DNA from: Sphingobium fuliginis
Lineage (GTDB): Bacteria; Pseudomonadota; Alphaproteobacteria; Sphingomonadales; Sphingomonadaceae
Assembly: GCF_004152845.1 (NCBI RefSeq)
Contig: NZ_SEON01000004.1
Coordinates: forward strand, 186,001 to 250,000
Direction: 5' to 3'
Length of the DNA: 64,000 nt
The notes under the pieces were generated by a model. The model was not told where the DNA came from. It saw only the letters and a program-made list of their open reading frames with translations, and did not search any database. The position numbers and the translations under genes were made by a program. Shown here piece after piece: positions 34,186 through 42,622 of this stretch; the first letter of the stretch is position 1, and each line of letters begins with the position of its first letter.

Positions 34186-35013
34186 TCAAGCTGTTTCGAT
34201 CAGCGGCTTGCCCGCCGTCATGCGCCACATGTCCGCCACTACCGGCAGGTGGATGGTCTGTCCGCCGTCCACCGCCAGCAACTGGCCCGTGATGTAACGG
34301 GCCGCGTCTGACAGCAGGAACAGCGCGGCCTGCGCAATATCGTCCGGCCGACCAAGATAAGGCAGCACATTATTGTCCAGTGTCATCTGGAAGAACCGGT
34401 CGCCCATATTGCGCGTCGTGGGCGTGTCGATGAAGCCCGGCGCTATCGTGTTGCAGCGGATTCCCCGCTTGCCATAGGCGGTGGCGATCGATTGGCTCAG
34501 ACTGTGCACCGCCGCCTTCGAAGCCGCATAGGCGGGAACGGTGCCAAGCGACAATATGCCGGCGGTGGACGAAATATTGACGATCGCCCCGCCGCCGCGC
34601 TTCAACATCTGCGGGATACAATATTTGGCGGCCAGCATCGGCCCGCGCAGATTGACCTCCAGCGCGCGGTTCCAGATGGCGACGTCCATCTCATGAATCT
34701 CGCCATCGGCACCGGTCTGATCGGGCGCGTTGTACGACACGGTGTTGTCGAGCAGATCGACACCCCCAAAGCGCGCCACGGTCTCATCGACCATCATCCG
34801 GACCTGCGCTTCGTCGCGCATGTCGACCCGTAGCGCCAACGCCTGTCCGCCGGCCGCTGCAATGGCCCCCGCCGCGGAGCGTGCATTGCCCTCGTCCAGA
34901 TCGGCAATCACCACCGCCGCGCCTTGCGTAGCGAGCAACTCGGCTGTCGCCTTGCCGATGCCCGATGCGCCGCCCGTCACGACAGCCACCTTGTCCGCCA
35001 ATATGGGCTGCAC
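34186..35013 (-). CDS. SDR-family oxidoreductase
   Basis: 275 residues with TGGASGIGKAT, the active site NISSTAGILSLGTVPAYAAS followed by Lys, and LAVDGGQT. The NNAG motif is altered to DNTVS. The proposed start is GTG at 35013 (VQPILADKV), which has GGAGAG 5 nt upstream; a longer frame to 35223 would add a non-homologous 70-residue tail. It is the first gene of the three-SDR operon, and a perfect palindrome lies 116 nt upstream. Confidence 0.8.
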   Translation of the reverse strand: MQPILADKVAVVTGGASGIGKATAELLATQGAAVVIADLDEGNARSAAGAIAAAGGQALALRVDMRDEAQVRMMVDETVARFGGVDLLDNTVSYNAPDQTGADGEIHEMDVAIWNRALEVNLRGPMLAAKYCIPQMLKRGGGAIVNISSTAGILSLGTVPAYAASKAAVHSLSQSIATAYGKRGIRCNTIAPGFIDTPTTRNMGDRFFQMTLDNNVLPYLGRPDDIAQAALFLLSDAARYITGQLLAVDGGQTIHLPVVADMWRMTAGKPLIETA

Positions 35014-35128
35014 GGCTCTCTCCACTCGATGATATTTCACCAAGTTTATTATATGGCCATGAAGATGATCAATATTACCGGGGATTCCATCATGGATATG
35101 AAGGTGAACGGAAATTCGCCAGATATAT

Positions 35129-35142
35129 AGAACGATCGTTCT
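35129..35142. promoter_or_regulatory. Perfect 14-bp palindrome AGAACGATCGTTCT
   Basis: An unbroken 14-bp palindrome lies upstream of the three-SDR operon and touches the last base of the glyoxalase gene's stop codon. Its compact form resembles TetR-type operators, but no TetR gene is adjacent. Confidence 0.5.
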
Positions 35143-35627
35143 TATGAATTGCCTGTTATCGTGCGCGGAACTGCGTCGAAAAAGGCCTTGCCGGCCTCCT
35201 CCAGACGGATGAATTCCGACCATAGGCCCAGATCGCGGCGCGTATCGGCATAGCTATAGTCCAGCACCCCCGGCATGGAACCCGCCATCGGTACATCATA
35301 GCCCATGCCCCGAAGCCGGTGGAGCATCGCCTGATGATCGTCGATCAGATAACCGAAATGATGCAGCCGTATCGGCCCCGCCAAAGCGGGTACATGATCG
35401 TCATAGATTGTCCTCTGCATCGGATCGGGTTCGATGATCTCGGTCATCACCTCGTCGATCCATGCAAGCGCAATCCGCCGCGTCGGCGCCGGTCGGCCGT
35501 CGATCGCCGGCGGTTCGTTCACCATGAACTCGACCGGGCCGAACTTCGCGCGGAACGCGGCAACAGCGGCGTCCGCGTCGCGGGTGACATAGCCGAACTG
35601 GAAAAAGCCCTTGAAGAAATTCTGCAC
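35142..35627 (-). CDS. VOC (glyoxalase/bleomycin resistance) family protein
   Basis: 161 residues. The first VOC module begins FFQFGYVTRDADAAVAAFRA and the second PIRLHHFGYLIDDHQAML, with metal-type residues His in RLHHFGY and Glu in SEFIRLEEAG. It is a metal-dependent lyase, isomerase or dioxygenase-like enzyme of unknown substrate. The start is a GTG at 35627 with GGAGGACAGG upstream. It is the first gene of a minus-strand group with the three SDRs, though a palindrome separates them. Confidence 0.75.
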   Translation of the reverse strand: MQNFFKGFFQFGYVTRDADAAVAAFRAKFGPVEFMVNEPPAIDGRPAPTRRIALAWIDEVMTEIIEPDPMQRTIYDDHVPALAGPIRLHHFGYLIDDHQAMLHRLRGMGYDVPMAGSMPGVLDYSYADTRRDLGLWSEFIRLEEAGKAFFDAVPRTITGNS

Positions 35628-35660
35628 CCTGTCCTCCGCCGCTGCGTACCTTATGCCAAG

Positions 35661-35682
35661 ATAGGTACTATCAAGAACCTAT
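35661..35682. promoter_or_regulatory. Inverted repeat in the glyoxalase promoter region
   Basis: ATAGGT (35661-35666) and ACCTAT (35677-35682) are complementary around a 10-nt spacer, upstream of the VOC gene start at 35627. The octamer TAGGTACT here also occurs upstream of the alcohol dehydrogenase gene (23529-23536, minus strand). Confidence 0.3.
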
Positions 35683-35841
35683 GCTGGCAAGCGAGCCGGT
35701 CTTGGGCGGTTTCGGCAGCGCGACGCCCTGGCCCAGCGGTCGTCCAGCAAGCGCGCATGGACGACATAGGCGCGCCGTGAAATGGGGCGGCCCCAGCATC
35801 CTTTATCGCCCCTTGCCGTTTCAGAATGAGGGAGAGCATCG

Positions 35842-36600
35842 ATGCATGGAGCCTTGGAAGCGGGATTTTGGGGCCTGGTGGGCGGATCGGCGCTGTTGAT
35901 AGGCGCGTGCATCGCCTATGTGGCAGATCTTCCGCAACGGCTGATCGCCGCGATCATGGCGATTGGATCGGGCGTGCTGATTTCGGCCGTGGCCTTCGAC
36001 CTGATGGACGATGCCTATGCTCGCGGCGGCTTCGATTCCACCGCCTTCGGATTTCTGGCCGGGGCGGTCGTCTACACGATTGCGAATGTGGCCGTGTCGC
36101 GGGCCGGTGCCCGGCATCGTAAACGGTCGGGTTCGAACCCGCACGAGAGCCAGGCGCCGGCTGCCGGGAATTCCGGGCTGTCGATTGCCGTCGGCGCCTT
36201 GCTGGACGGCATTCCGGAGTCCGTGGTCATAGGGGTGAGTCTGCTGCATGGCGGCGGCGTCAGCATGGTCACGGTCATCGCCGTGTTCCTTTCCAACGTT
36301 CCCGAAGGCCTTTCCAGCGCCGCGGGAATGAAGAAGGCGGGTCGGGGCCCCGCCTATATCTTTGGCGTCTGGGGAGCTATCGCTTTGGCTTCCGGTCTGG
36401 CCGCGCTGATCGGCTACATCACTCTGGCGGGCGCGGACCCGGATCTGATCGCAGCCACCACCGCCGTGGCAGCAGGAGCCATTCTCGCCATGCTGGTGGA
36501 CACGATGATTCCGGAAGCGACGGAGGAAGCGCATGAATTTTCCGGCCTCATCGCCGTCGCGGGATTCCTGATTGCCTTCATATTGACGAAGCTGGAGTGA
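35842..36600 (+). CDS. ZIP-family divalent metal transporter
   Basis: 252 residues with about seven to eight membrane spans. GALLDGIPESVVIG near residue 117 (TM4) and VFLSNVPEGLSSA near residue 149 (TM5) hold the His/Asp/Glu metal-binding residues of ZIP carriers, with the His replaced by Asp in the first motif. It moves Zn or another divalent metal into the cytoplasm, or acts as an organellar-type ZIP relative. The start MHGALEAG follows GAGGGAGAG. Confidence 0.82.
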   Translation: MHGALEAGFWGLVGGSALLIGACIAYVADLPQRLIAAIMAIGSGVLISAVAFDLMDDAYARGGFDSTAFGFLAGAVVYTIANVAVSRAGARHRKRSGSNPHESQAPAAGNSGLSIAVGALLDGIPESVVIGVSLLHGGGVSMVTVIAVFLSNVPEGLSSAAGMKKAGRGPAYIFGVWGAIALASGLAALIGYITLAGADPDLIAATTAVAAGAILAMLVDTMIPEATEEAHEFSGLIAVAGFLIAFILTKLE

Positions 36601-36754
36601 GCGTGGCCACAGATGAACGGGAAAATGCCAGCCTCGTTCATCTCCGGTTACACATGCAGGACCGACGCCCATGCACGACACGGCGTCCAACCCTCATGCT
36701 TGCGGGTAGCCGACGACTTCGCAAGGGAAGGCAGGCCCCCTGCCATAACAAAAC

Positions 36755-36778
36755 GCCCCGTCCCTTTCGGGACAGGGC
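36755..36778 (-). terminator. Terminator of the small membrane protein gene
   Basis: GCCCCGTCCC (36755-36764) pairs with GGGACAGGGC (36769-36778), one G-T type mismatch and a TTTC loop. On the minus strand it is followed by GTTTTG, as expected for termination of the gene ending at 36805. Confidence 0.65.
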
Positions 36779-36804
36779 GCCGGTGCTGAATTTACAATCG
36801 GCCT

Positions 36805-37095
36805 TTATTCTTCGCCATTATCCTTCACGCCCACCGTCGGCACATCGATGGTTTCCTTCTTTGTGCCGACGACGACCGCCTTGGAATCGACGTCCACCTT
36901 GGGAAGTTCGCCGCCCTTCACACTGACCTCCGGAACATCTCCACCGGAAACATCGGCTTTCCAGAAGCCGGTTGCGAACAATATTCCGACAATCGCCAGA
37001 ACGATGATCAAGGCAATCGCAACGGTCCGCCCGCCGCGATGTTTATGAACCACGACACGGTCATCCGTATAGCGATCCCTGTGAACTTCTACCAT
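36805..37095 (-). CDS. Small single-span membrane protein, unknown function
   Basis: About 96 residues. A basic N-terminal stretch (HRDRYTDDRVVVHKHRGGR) is followed by one hydrophobic span (TVAIALIIVLAIVGILFATG) and an acidic C-terminal tail with repeated VDV/PEV-like text (GDVPEVSVKGGELPKVDVD). It is probably inner-membrane with the tail outside. GGAGG lies 6 nt before the ATG at 37095; an ATG at 37101 is possible. No family recognised. It follows the DUF1206 gene. Confidence 0.65.
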   Translation of the reverse strand: MVEVHRDRYTDDRVVVHKHRGGRTVAIALIIVLAIVGILFATGFWKADVSGGDVPEVSVKGGELPKVDVDSKAVVVGTKKETIDVPTVGVKDNGEE

Positions 37096-37158
37096 CTCCA
37101 TCCTCCTCCTTAAGAGACTGGGGAAACAATCAGGCCTTAATTCTTGTTCCCTTTCCAT

Positions 37159-38016
37159 TCATTGTCTGGCCGTCCGGGCAATTTCCCGAAGCTGCGAACC
37201 GTCGATCCTGACATGGCGATATAGCGCTTCAACAATGCTGAACAGGCCGAACAGCGCGAGCCCGCTCGCCACGATGAAGAGCAGCAGCGGCCCATGCTCC
37301 TGATCGCGGAGCTGCCTGAGGGCCGCGCCCAACCCGCCTGCCTCGTCGGGATCGGCATGCAAGGCAGCGTTGATCACGAACCAGCCGATCATGGCGAAGA
37401 CGATGGCGCGGGCCGCATAGCCGATCCGTCCGGCCCAGCGCACGGCTTCCGGCACCGGCACATCGGCCGCAAGTTCGTCGAAACGGCCCCGGCAGGCCTT
37501 TACCGCCTGTGCGAGCGCAATGAAGAAGAATATGACCCCGCAAATGACGAGCACGGCCTGACCGCCCGGCTGATCGAGCAGCCAGGCGGACCAGCCTTGC
37601 GCCGTCCGGTCGCCGGGACTTCCTTCGGCTGCCGGCGCCTTGCGAAGCACCAGGTTGACCGCCGCCAGGGCGAGTGCCCCGTACACGATTCCACTCATGG
37701 CATAGCCTGCACGTTCCAGCCTTCCCTTCAGGCTGCGGCTGCGATGTTCGGGGTCGAGAGCGGCTTCGATCAAGCGCCAGAGCGCATAGCCCGCGAAACC
37801 TGCCGCGCAGAGCAGGAGCAGGAACGACCCCAGGCTGCTTTGGGAAAGGGAGCCGAGAACGCCCTGATTGTCGCTTGGTTGGCCGCCGTGGCGCGCGACG
37901 TCTATGGCGAACAGTCCGATGAGAAGATACACCATCCCGCGCGCCGCGAACCCTATGCGCGCCAGTATCGTCAGACGTTCGCCATAACTCTCCGTGCCGT
38001 TCATCATCTTCACCAT
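37159..38016 (-). CDS. DUF1206-family membrane protein
   Basis: About 285 residues with three repeats of a two-helix unit: ARIGFAARGMVYLLIGLFAI, then RAGYAMSGIVYGALALAAV, then GRIGYAARAIVFAMIGWFVI. This threefold pattern is the DUF1206 hallmark, giving six membrane helices. Function is unknown. The start is uncertain: ATGs at 38016 and 38007/38004 are all plausible, with no strong ribosome site. Confidence 0.83.
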   Translation of the reverse strand: MVKMMNGTESYGERLTILARIGFAARGMVYLLIGLFAIDVARHGGQPSDNQGVLGSLSQSSLGSFLLLLCAAGFAGYALWRLIEAALDPEHRSRSLKGRLERAGYAMSGIVYGALALAAVNLVLRKAPAAEGSPGDRTAQGWSAWLLDQPGGQAVLVICGVIFFFIALAQAVKACRGRFDELAADVPVPEAVRWAGRIGYAARAIVFAMIGWFVINAALHADPDEAGGLGAALRQLRDQEHGPLLLFIVASGLALFGLFSIVEALYRHVRIDGSQLREIARTARQ

Positions 38017-38192
38017 CGCATTGGAAGCAGGGTAACGCGGCATCGCCCGTGAAGTTGCCTCAGCCGCATTTGCCAGGCTGCACATGCGGAAGCAGGTCGG
38101 AAACCTGCTGGGCGCCCTCCATTTATCGCAAATCGATTGCCTTGCGCCCTCTCCCGCGCGAAGGAAGGCGACTGATAAAGAGGGGCGCATTC

Positions 38193-38516
38193 ATGAAGCT
38201 TGGATCCTGTGCGTTGGCGCTTGCGATAGGTGCGGCCCTTCTGCCCGTGACGGCGCATGCGGACGACCCCAATGATCCGACGATGCGCAGCGCCGCAGCA
38301 CGCGCACGCGACAGCGCGATCATCAGAAGGATGAATCAGCAGCAGCTCGCCTATGTCCGTCAGCGCGACGCCAGGATCATGCGTAACTACCGCCAGGCAC
38401 AAGGCGATCGCGACAGCTATGCCGACGCCCGCGGCGAATATGCGCAGAGAATGGCGGAATGGCGCCGGGCCGTCGCGGCCTGCAATGCCGGGCGCTGGGA
38501 ATATTGCACCGACTAA
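38193..38516 (+). CDS. Small exported basic protein, unknown function
   Basis: 107 residues. MKLGSCALALAIGAALLPVTAHAD is a Sec signal peptide. The mature protein is helical and charged (RAARARDSAIIRRM-type text, QQQLAYVRQRDARIMRNY) and has two cysteines near the end (ACNAGRWEYC). The shape resembles small periplasmic proteins of sphingomonads. GAGGGG lies 8 nt upstream of the ATG at 38193. It is divergent from the DUF1206 gene. Confidence 0.68.
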   Translation: MKLGSCALALAIGAALLPVTAHADDPNDPTMRSAAARARDSAIIRRMNQQQLAYVRQRDARIMRNYRQAQGDRDSYADARGEYAQRMAEWRRAVAACNAGRWEYCTD

Positions 38517-38538
38517 CCCAATTGCCCGGTACAACATT

Positions 38539-38557
38539 GAAAAATAAGCTATTTTTC
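38539..38557. terminator. AT-rich hairpin, possible terminator
   Basis: GAAAAATA (38539-38546) and TATTTTTC (38550-38557) are exact complements with a 3-nt loop, 22 nt after the stop of the small exported protein. It may act as a terminator in both directions. Confidence 0.45.
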
Positions 38558-38833
38558 TGCCGCCCCTGTCGTAGTTTCCAACAAAATTCCAACAGTTGCG
38601 GCAAGCGACACTCTGGAACGCTATGGAACGAATGTCAAACGGGCGTGGATGGGGCAATCCACGTCCGATCTGAAAGCAACGCGCATCGCCTTTTACAGGG
38701 AGGCTCCAATCTGCCGCGAGGAAGCCGTGGGAGGCTGTTATCTACGCGAAGAGTACACAAACCAAAGTCACCTATAAGCTCTGTAAATGTCACTCTCGCT
38801 GTCGGCCGTGCCGAACCGTTCGAAGTGCGAACG
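38558..38833. other. Intergenic stretch without recognised gene
   Basis: The gap leads from the chromosomal-like region into the conjugation remnant. I see no convincing gene, RNA or repeat in it; short frames here do not resemble known proteins. Confidence 0.4.
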
Positions 38834-39406
38834 CTAGCGAGGTCCGAAAATAACCAAATGTGACTTCCTGAATTTTCGTTCCCGCAATGGCGAGGCGACG
38901 AACGCCTGTCGCTGGGTCAACATGATCGAGGCGATGCTTCGCGAATATCGCATTTGTCGCCAGCGGGTAGGGCTGTGATAAATGCCCACTGCCCGCCAGA
39001 AATCCTTTACGTCGTGGAGCGCTGAGAGAAATATCCAGCGGGCCGCATCGACATTGAAGCACGGATCATCCCGCAGCCACGACTTGATCTGCGATTCGCT
39101 CCGCCCGATCATTCGGGCGATTCGAGGAACCCACCAACTGTTGACCTGCATCGGCCCCAGGTCGACGGAACCATCCCTATTCCTGACTTCTGCACCAATC
39201 CATCCCCCCTCCCGCTTCCTCAAGGCCCGCAGGGTTTGGGCAAGCCATGGCCGGCCGGAAGCTGCCCGATGGATGCATTGATTGATCGCCTTCTCCGCCG
39301 CCAGCATGTCCAGGTCCCTCGCCTCACCATAAGCTGGCGCTGCCTGAACGATCAGCGTGGAAGCGAAGCCGCCGGCCAGAAGCGTTGCACAACACCGCCC
39401 GATCAT
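38834..39406 (-). CDS. Conjugation-type lytic transglycosylase (SLT, VirB1/TrbN-like)
   Basis: 190 residues. A signal-like N-terminus (LLAGGFASTLIVQAAPAYG) precedes a small transglycosylase domain: catalytic Glu in LRKREGGWIGAEV, then NRDGSVDLGPMQVNSWW, the usual N-x-x-x-x-D-x-G-x-M-Q-I/V-N pattern. Such enzymes open peptidoglycan for a mating pore. Its start overlaps the stop of the TraI fragment (ATGA), as in intact conjugation operons. It appears intact although its neighbours are broken. Confidence 0.8.
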   Translation of the reverse strand: MIGRCCATLLAGGFASTLIVQAAPAYGEARDLDMLAAEKAINQCIHRAASGRPWLAQTLRALRKREGGWIGAEVRNRDGSVDLGPMQVNSWWVPRIARMIGRSESQIKSWLRDDPCFNVDAARWIFLSALHDVKDFWRAVGIYHSPTRWRQMRYSRSIASIMLTQRQAFVASPLRERKFRKSHLVIFGPR

Positions 39407-40748
39407 CGGTCGCGCCCTCGGTCCCTGCGCACCTCGGTCGTCCGATCCGGCTGTTTGGGCTGGGAGATTTCCGGCTGCGGCTGGTTCCGAAGCATGCGCT
39501 CGATGAGCGCCGTGAGGGTTTCCGTTGCGCGAAGCCCTGCGCCGGCCAGACCCTTGGGCTCGCTCCCTCGATTACGGTTTCTGCGTTCGGTGCGCAGAAG
39601 GGCCAGTTCACGCCGCTGCACGTCATAGAGGTCGTGTTCTTTCTGAATGCGGGCGGCTTCCCTTTCGAGCCGTGCTTCCGTTCCGCTTCGCTTGATCAGG
39701 TCCAGCCCTTCCAGGGACGAGGTCTTCTGGCCGGAATTGCGCTTCAATTTCTCCGCGAGGTCCGCCCGGTTCTCGGTCCAGAGCGTCACGCTAAATTCGG
39801 CACGAGTGATCGCGGTGTAGAAATTTTGCCCCGTCACCAGCGGGGAGTCGACGGGAGCGAGAACAAAGACCCGCGGGTAGGTTTTCGACTGCGAGGAGTA
39901 GACCGTCTCCGCATAGCCGTGATCCCAGGTCTTGTATTTCGAGAAGTCGATCTCCTGTCGTTCGCCCGTTCGATCCCATCGGATCGTGGCCCGCTCGTTC
40001 TCTATGCGCTCGACCGTGCCCCGCTCGGCATTTTTCAGTCCCAGCTCCTTCGTCGCCAGGCGCCATTGGATTCGATCACCCTTTGCGAGGCCCCGGTCCT
40101 GTACGTTGAAGACGCTGACCATGGAAGCGCGCGTTCGGCGGGGGTCCCAAAGGATGATTCGGCCCTGCTGATCTTCCAGCCTGACGACCTCGCGTCCACT
40201 CTCCTGTCGCCCGAAACCGACGACCGCATATTCCGCCTGCCGGGCGATCCCCAACTGATCAACATCACGGTTGAACATGACGACCTGGCCCTTGGAATAG
40301 AGGCGTGCCATTCGACGCTCCTCACTCGTCAGACCCGCCGGCGCGAGGATTTTCAACGACACTTCCTGAATGGCGATGACACCTTCCTTCTGGAGCCCGC
40401 GCCGGACATTTGCGTTGACCGTGATCCGGGTCGCATTGTCGAGAACAAGGATGTTCGTCGCGGCGCGCGTTTCGGGGGCCAGTTGCATCCATTGATCGAC
40501 GAGATTTTTCGCAAGCTTGCTCGCTTTGTCCCCGCTCACGACGCCGTCCAGAAAGCCGATCGCCCGCGCATATTCTCCAAGGCGCGCCTTCATGACCGCC
40601 TTCATCATCTTCTGATTGTTTTGCTGCCGCAGCGATTCGGAGAGCTCCGCCTTTGGCAATCCAAGCTGCTGAAGAAGCCAGAATGCCTTCCCTTGTTCGA
40701 TCGCGCCTGTCTGCTTGTTGTCGCCGAGGAAGAGAATCCGAGCGCCGG
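39403..40748 (-). pseudogene. Conjugative relaxase/helicase TraI, C-terminal fragment
   Basis: The frame is open from about 40748 and contains RILFLGDNKQTGAIEQGKAF (helicase motif with the GD-x-x-Q signature), then an OB-like region, LVTGQNFYTAITRA (UvrD/RecD motif VI-like) and a coiled, basic C-terminus. This is the second helicase half of a MobF-type relaxase such as TraI/TrwC. The relaxase domain and first helicase half are missing. The break lies where an oppositely oriented TraF fragment begins. No genuine start exists; a TTG at 40659 merely opens the frame. Confidence 0.75.
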
Positions 40749-41156
40749 TATGCCCTCGTCATGTTCAGCCGGACAAGCTGTGGCTATTGCCGCGTGCAGT
40801 GGCCGATCGCCCAGCGCTTCCAGGAGGAGTTTGGCTGGCAGGTGATCCGCCAGGATCTCGATACCCATCCTGAGCTGGGTCAACGATTCGGCGTCGAGGT
40901 GACGCCAACGACCATGGTCATCAAGCGCGACAGTCAGCAGCGGATGATCATCGCCAGCGGGGTGGAGGCATATCCCAATCTCTCGGCAATGGCCTATCAG
41001 GCGGTGCGGCTATTGAACGGCGACATCCGGCCCGAGCAGTTCATGACGGGCGCAGGCGAGGAAGGTGGCTTCTTCGACGCGCTAGCCAATGGTCCGGTTT
41101 CCGCCAGCGCGGCTGATGATGCGCCCGGCGCCACCGAACAACGGGCTGACCGGTAA
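40747..41156 (+). pseudogene. Conjugal transfer protein TraF-like, N-terminally truncated
   Basis: The homology begins at RYALVMFSRTSCGYCRVQ, a thioredoxin-like CxxC segment, and continues through GWQVIRQDLDTHPELGQRF, VEVTPTTMVIKRD, ASGVEAYPNLSAMAYQAVRL and GEEGGFFDAL. This is the C-terminal domain of TraF, an envelope protein of F-type mating-pair formation. The signal peptide and N-terminal half are absent, replaced by sequence antisense to TraI. Its stop overlaps an ATG at 41156 (TAATG), the remnant of the next transfer gene. Confidence 0.7.
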
Positions 41157-41209
41157 TGAGCGCGCCCTTCCCTTTGAACTCCACTCCATGGGCTGAGCGC
41201 ATATCCCTC

Positions 41210-41608
41210 TCAATCGGGATGGGCGGCGTTATGCCCTGTGGCCTGCAGAAGCTTCACAGCCTTTTTGTCAAAGCTCATGAAGACATCGGCGCCCAGCCAC
41301 TGGCCATCATGCGCGATGACGCCATCGGCAAAGTCGCCGCCAGCATCGAGCAGGGCCAGGCCGGCCTCTGCCGCTCCCCGATCCATGACGACATTGCCGG
41401 CGTTCAGCAGCAGCCGAACAGAGTTCGCAATCTCCGCAGAGCTCAATTTGTAGCCGACCTTGAGAACCCAGCAGAACTCGCAAAGTGCCGAAAGCGGCAC
41501 AGCGACCAGTTCCGCGCTCGACACGAGCTTACGAGCAATTGGTCCTTGTTTCGCATCATCCTGCGTGGCCGCGCGAACCAGAATGTTGGTGTCCGCCGTG
41601 ACCTTCAC
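41210..41608 (-). CDS. vapC: PIN-domain toxin VapC
   Basis: 132 residues. The PIN ribonuclease acidic residues are visible: Asp6 in TADTNILVRA, Glu in LCEFCWVL, and Asp in GGDFADGVIAHD and MSFDKKAVKLL. The family cleaves tRNA or rRNA when free. It overlaps the antitoxin gene by 4 nt (ATGA) and sits inside a broken conjugation operon, in opposite orientation to it. Confidence 0.85.
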   Translation of the reverse strand: MKVTADTNILVRAATQDDAKQGPIARKLVSSAELVAVPLSALCEFCWVLKVGYKLSSAEIANSVRLLLNAGNVVMDRGAAEAGLALLDAGGDFADGVIAHDGQWLGADVFMSFDKKAVKLLQATGHNAAHPD

Positions 41609-41856
41609 AGCTCTCCGGCCCAGCCTTTGCCGATGATCTCGTTCATTTCTTCGATCGAAAGAGACCGCTGCCCTTCCCGCTTCAGCGATCCGCAGAAATC
41701 GGCAATGCTTCCCGAAGGCCGCTCGGCCCGGATCCGGATTTCGCCTCCCGGCATCTTGTCGATGCTGAGCTTGTCGCCGGGATGGATACCCATATGCTGG
41801 AGCAAATCCCTCTTAAGCGTGATTTGTCCTTTGGCGGTGACGGTAAGCGCGTTCAT
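41605..41856 (-). CDS. vapB: AbrB-family antitoxin VapB
   Basis: 83 residues. The N-terminal swapped-hairpin AbrB domain (NALTVTAKGQITLKRDLLQHM, then GDKLSI) binds DNA. The C-terminal tail RSLSIEEMNEIIGKGW should wrap VapC. A palindrome 24 nt upstream is the expected autoregulatory site. It is the upstream gene of the pair. Confidence 0.83.
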   Translation of the reverse strand: MNALTVTAKGQITLKRDLLQHMGIHPGDKLSIDKMPGGEIRIRAERPSGSIADFCGSLKREGQRSLSIEEMNEIIGKGWAGEL

Positions 41857-41880
41857 CCGGATAATCCTTTCAATCTGTCA

Positions 41881-41902
41881 TGTAATGGAAACTTCCATTA
41901 CA
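41881..41902. promoter_or_regulatory. Palindromic VapB operator
   Basis: TGTAATGGAA (41881-41890) and TTCCATTACA (41893-41902) are exact complements around AC. It lies upstream of vapB and also spans the first possible ATG (41885) of the oppositely oriented thioredoxin-fold gene. Confidence 0.7.
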
Positions 41903-42358
41903 TTCAAGCCGCGAGGGCTCATGGCATTCCTTCCCCTCGCGCTGCTGACCGTGTCCACGTACGCAAATGCCGCGGGGAATGACAAGGCCAAGGCTGAGCG
42001 CGCAGCGATCCATCCTGTCACGACACCCCGCGAACTGAGCGCCTGGCTGGCAAGGGTTCCTCGCACGCGAGATTTTCCCGCGGATCTCGACCCGACCTTG
42101 CGCGCGGAGGGCGGAACTTTTGTCGTCGAGATGAGCTCGGCTCCCGGCTGCCTACCTTGCGGCGATCTTTGGACGCGCCTCCTCCGCTTCGGCCGCAGCT
42201 ATGGCTGGCAGGTCCGCACCATTTCCTCCAGTGAAGCGCTGCTACGTTCCGGACGGCTTGGGCTTCCATGGGTTTCCGCCAACTATGCCGGCCTCCTTCG
42301 TCAGCGCGACCAGGATGCCCGCAACGCCGCCGGCGTCGCCGCCAGTCGCAATCGCTGA
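41885..42358 (+). CDS. Exported thioredoxin-fold protein of conjugation operon (TrbB-like, tentative)
   Basis: About 157 residues. A signal-like start (TFKPRGLMAFLPLALLTVSTYANA) precedes a segment with MSSAPGCLPCGDLWTRLL, a CxxC in thioredoxin position, and GRSYGWQVRTIS. This resembles disulfide isomerases such as TrbB in F-type transfer regions. The start could be 41885 or 41921 (GAGGG upstream of the latter). It follows the TraF fragment and the inserted VapBC module, so it is probably another transfer remnant; the C-terminus appears complete. Confidence 0.5.
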   Translation: METSITFKPRGLMAFLPLALLTVSTYANAAGNDKAKAERAAIHPVTTPRELSAWLARVPRTRDFPADLDPTLRAEGGTFVVEMSSAPGCLPCGDLWTRLLRFGRSYGWQVRTISSSEALLRSGRLGLPWVSANYAGLLRQRDQDARNAAGVAASRNR

Positions 42359-42374
42359 AGGGAAAGGCTGACCC

Positions 42375-42614
42375 ATGCATACTATAATGCGCCCTGCCCT
42401 TGCGTCCCGGCTGACCAGCACGCTGGCAGCGGCCCTTGCCGCCCTCCCCTCGCCTGCCCTGGCGCTGGAGGCGAGCTATCACAGCTATGACGGCTTTGAG
42501 GAAACGGTCGATGCCTTCCGCCTCGTCTCGATGATCTTTGCCGAACTGGCTGCCCATCCGCTGCGCGTCGGCCTGTCGATGGAAGCCGAGATCGACGTCT
42601 CGGGGAAGGAATAG
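42375..42614 (+). CDS. Chimeric ORF: TraG-like N-terminus joined to EmrA C-terminus
   Basis: 79 residues. The first about 27 residues are a signal peptide (LASRLTSTLAAALAALPSPA). The next segment YHSYDGFEETVDAFRLVSMIF is compatible with the start of a TraG-like transfer protein, a tentative call. From about 42535 the text LAAHPLRVGLSMEAEIDVS matches the last residues of an EmrA/HlyD membrane-fusion protein, followed 8 nt later by an EmrB start, the normal emrAB order. The fusion is in frame. It is probably a non-functional recombination product. Confidence 0.5.
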   Translation: MHTIMRPALASRLTSTLAAALAALPSPALALEASYHSYDGFEETVDAFRLVSMIFAELAAHPLRVGLSMEAEIDVSGKE

Positions 42615-42622
42615 GTGACGCC

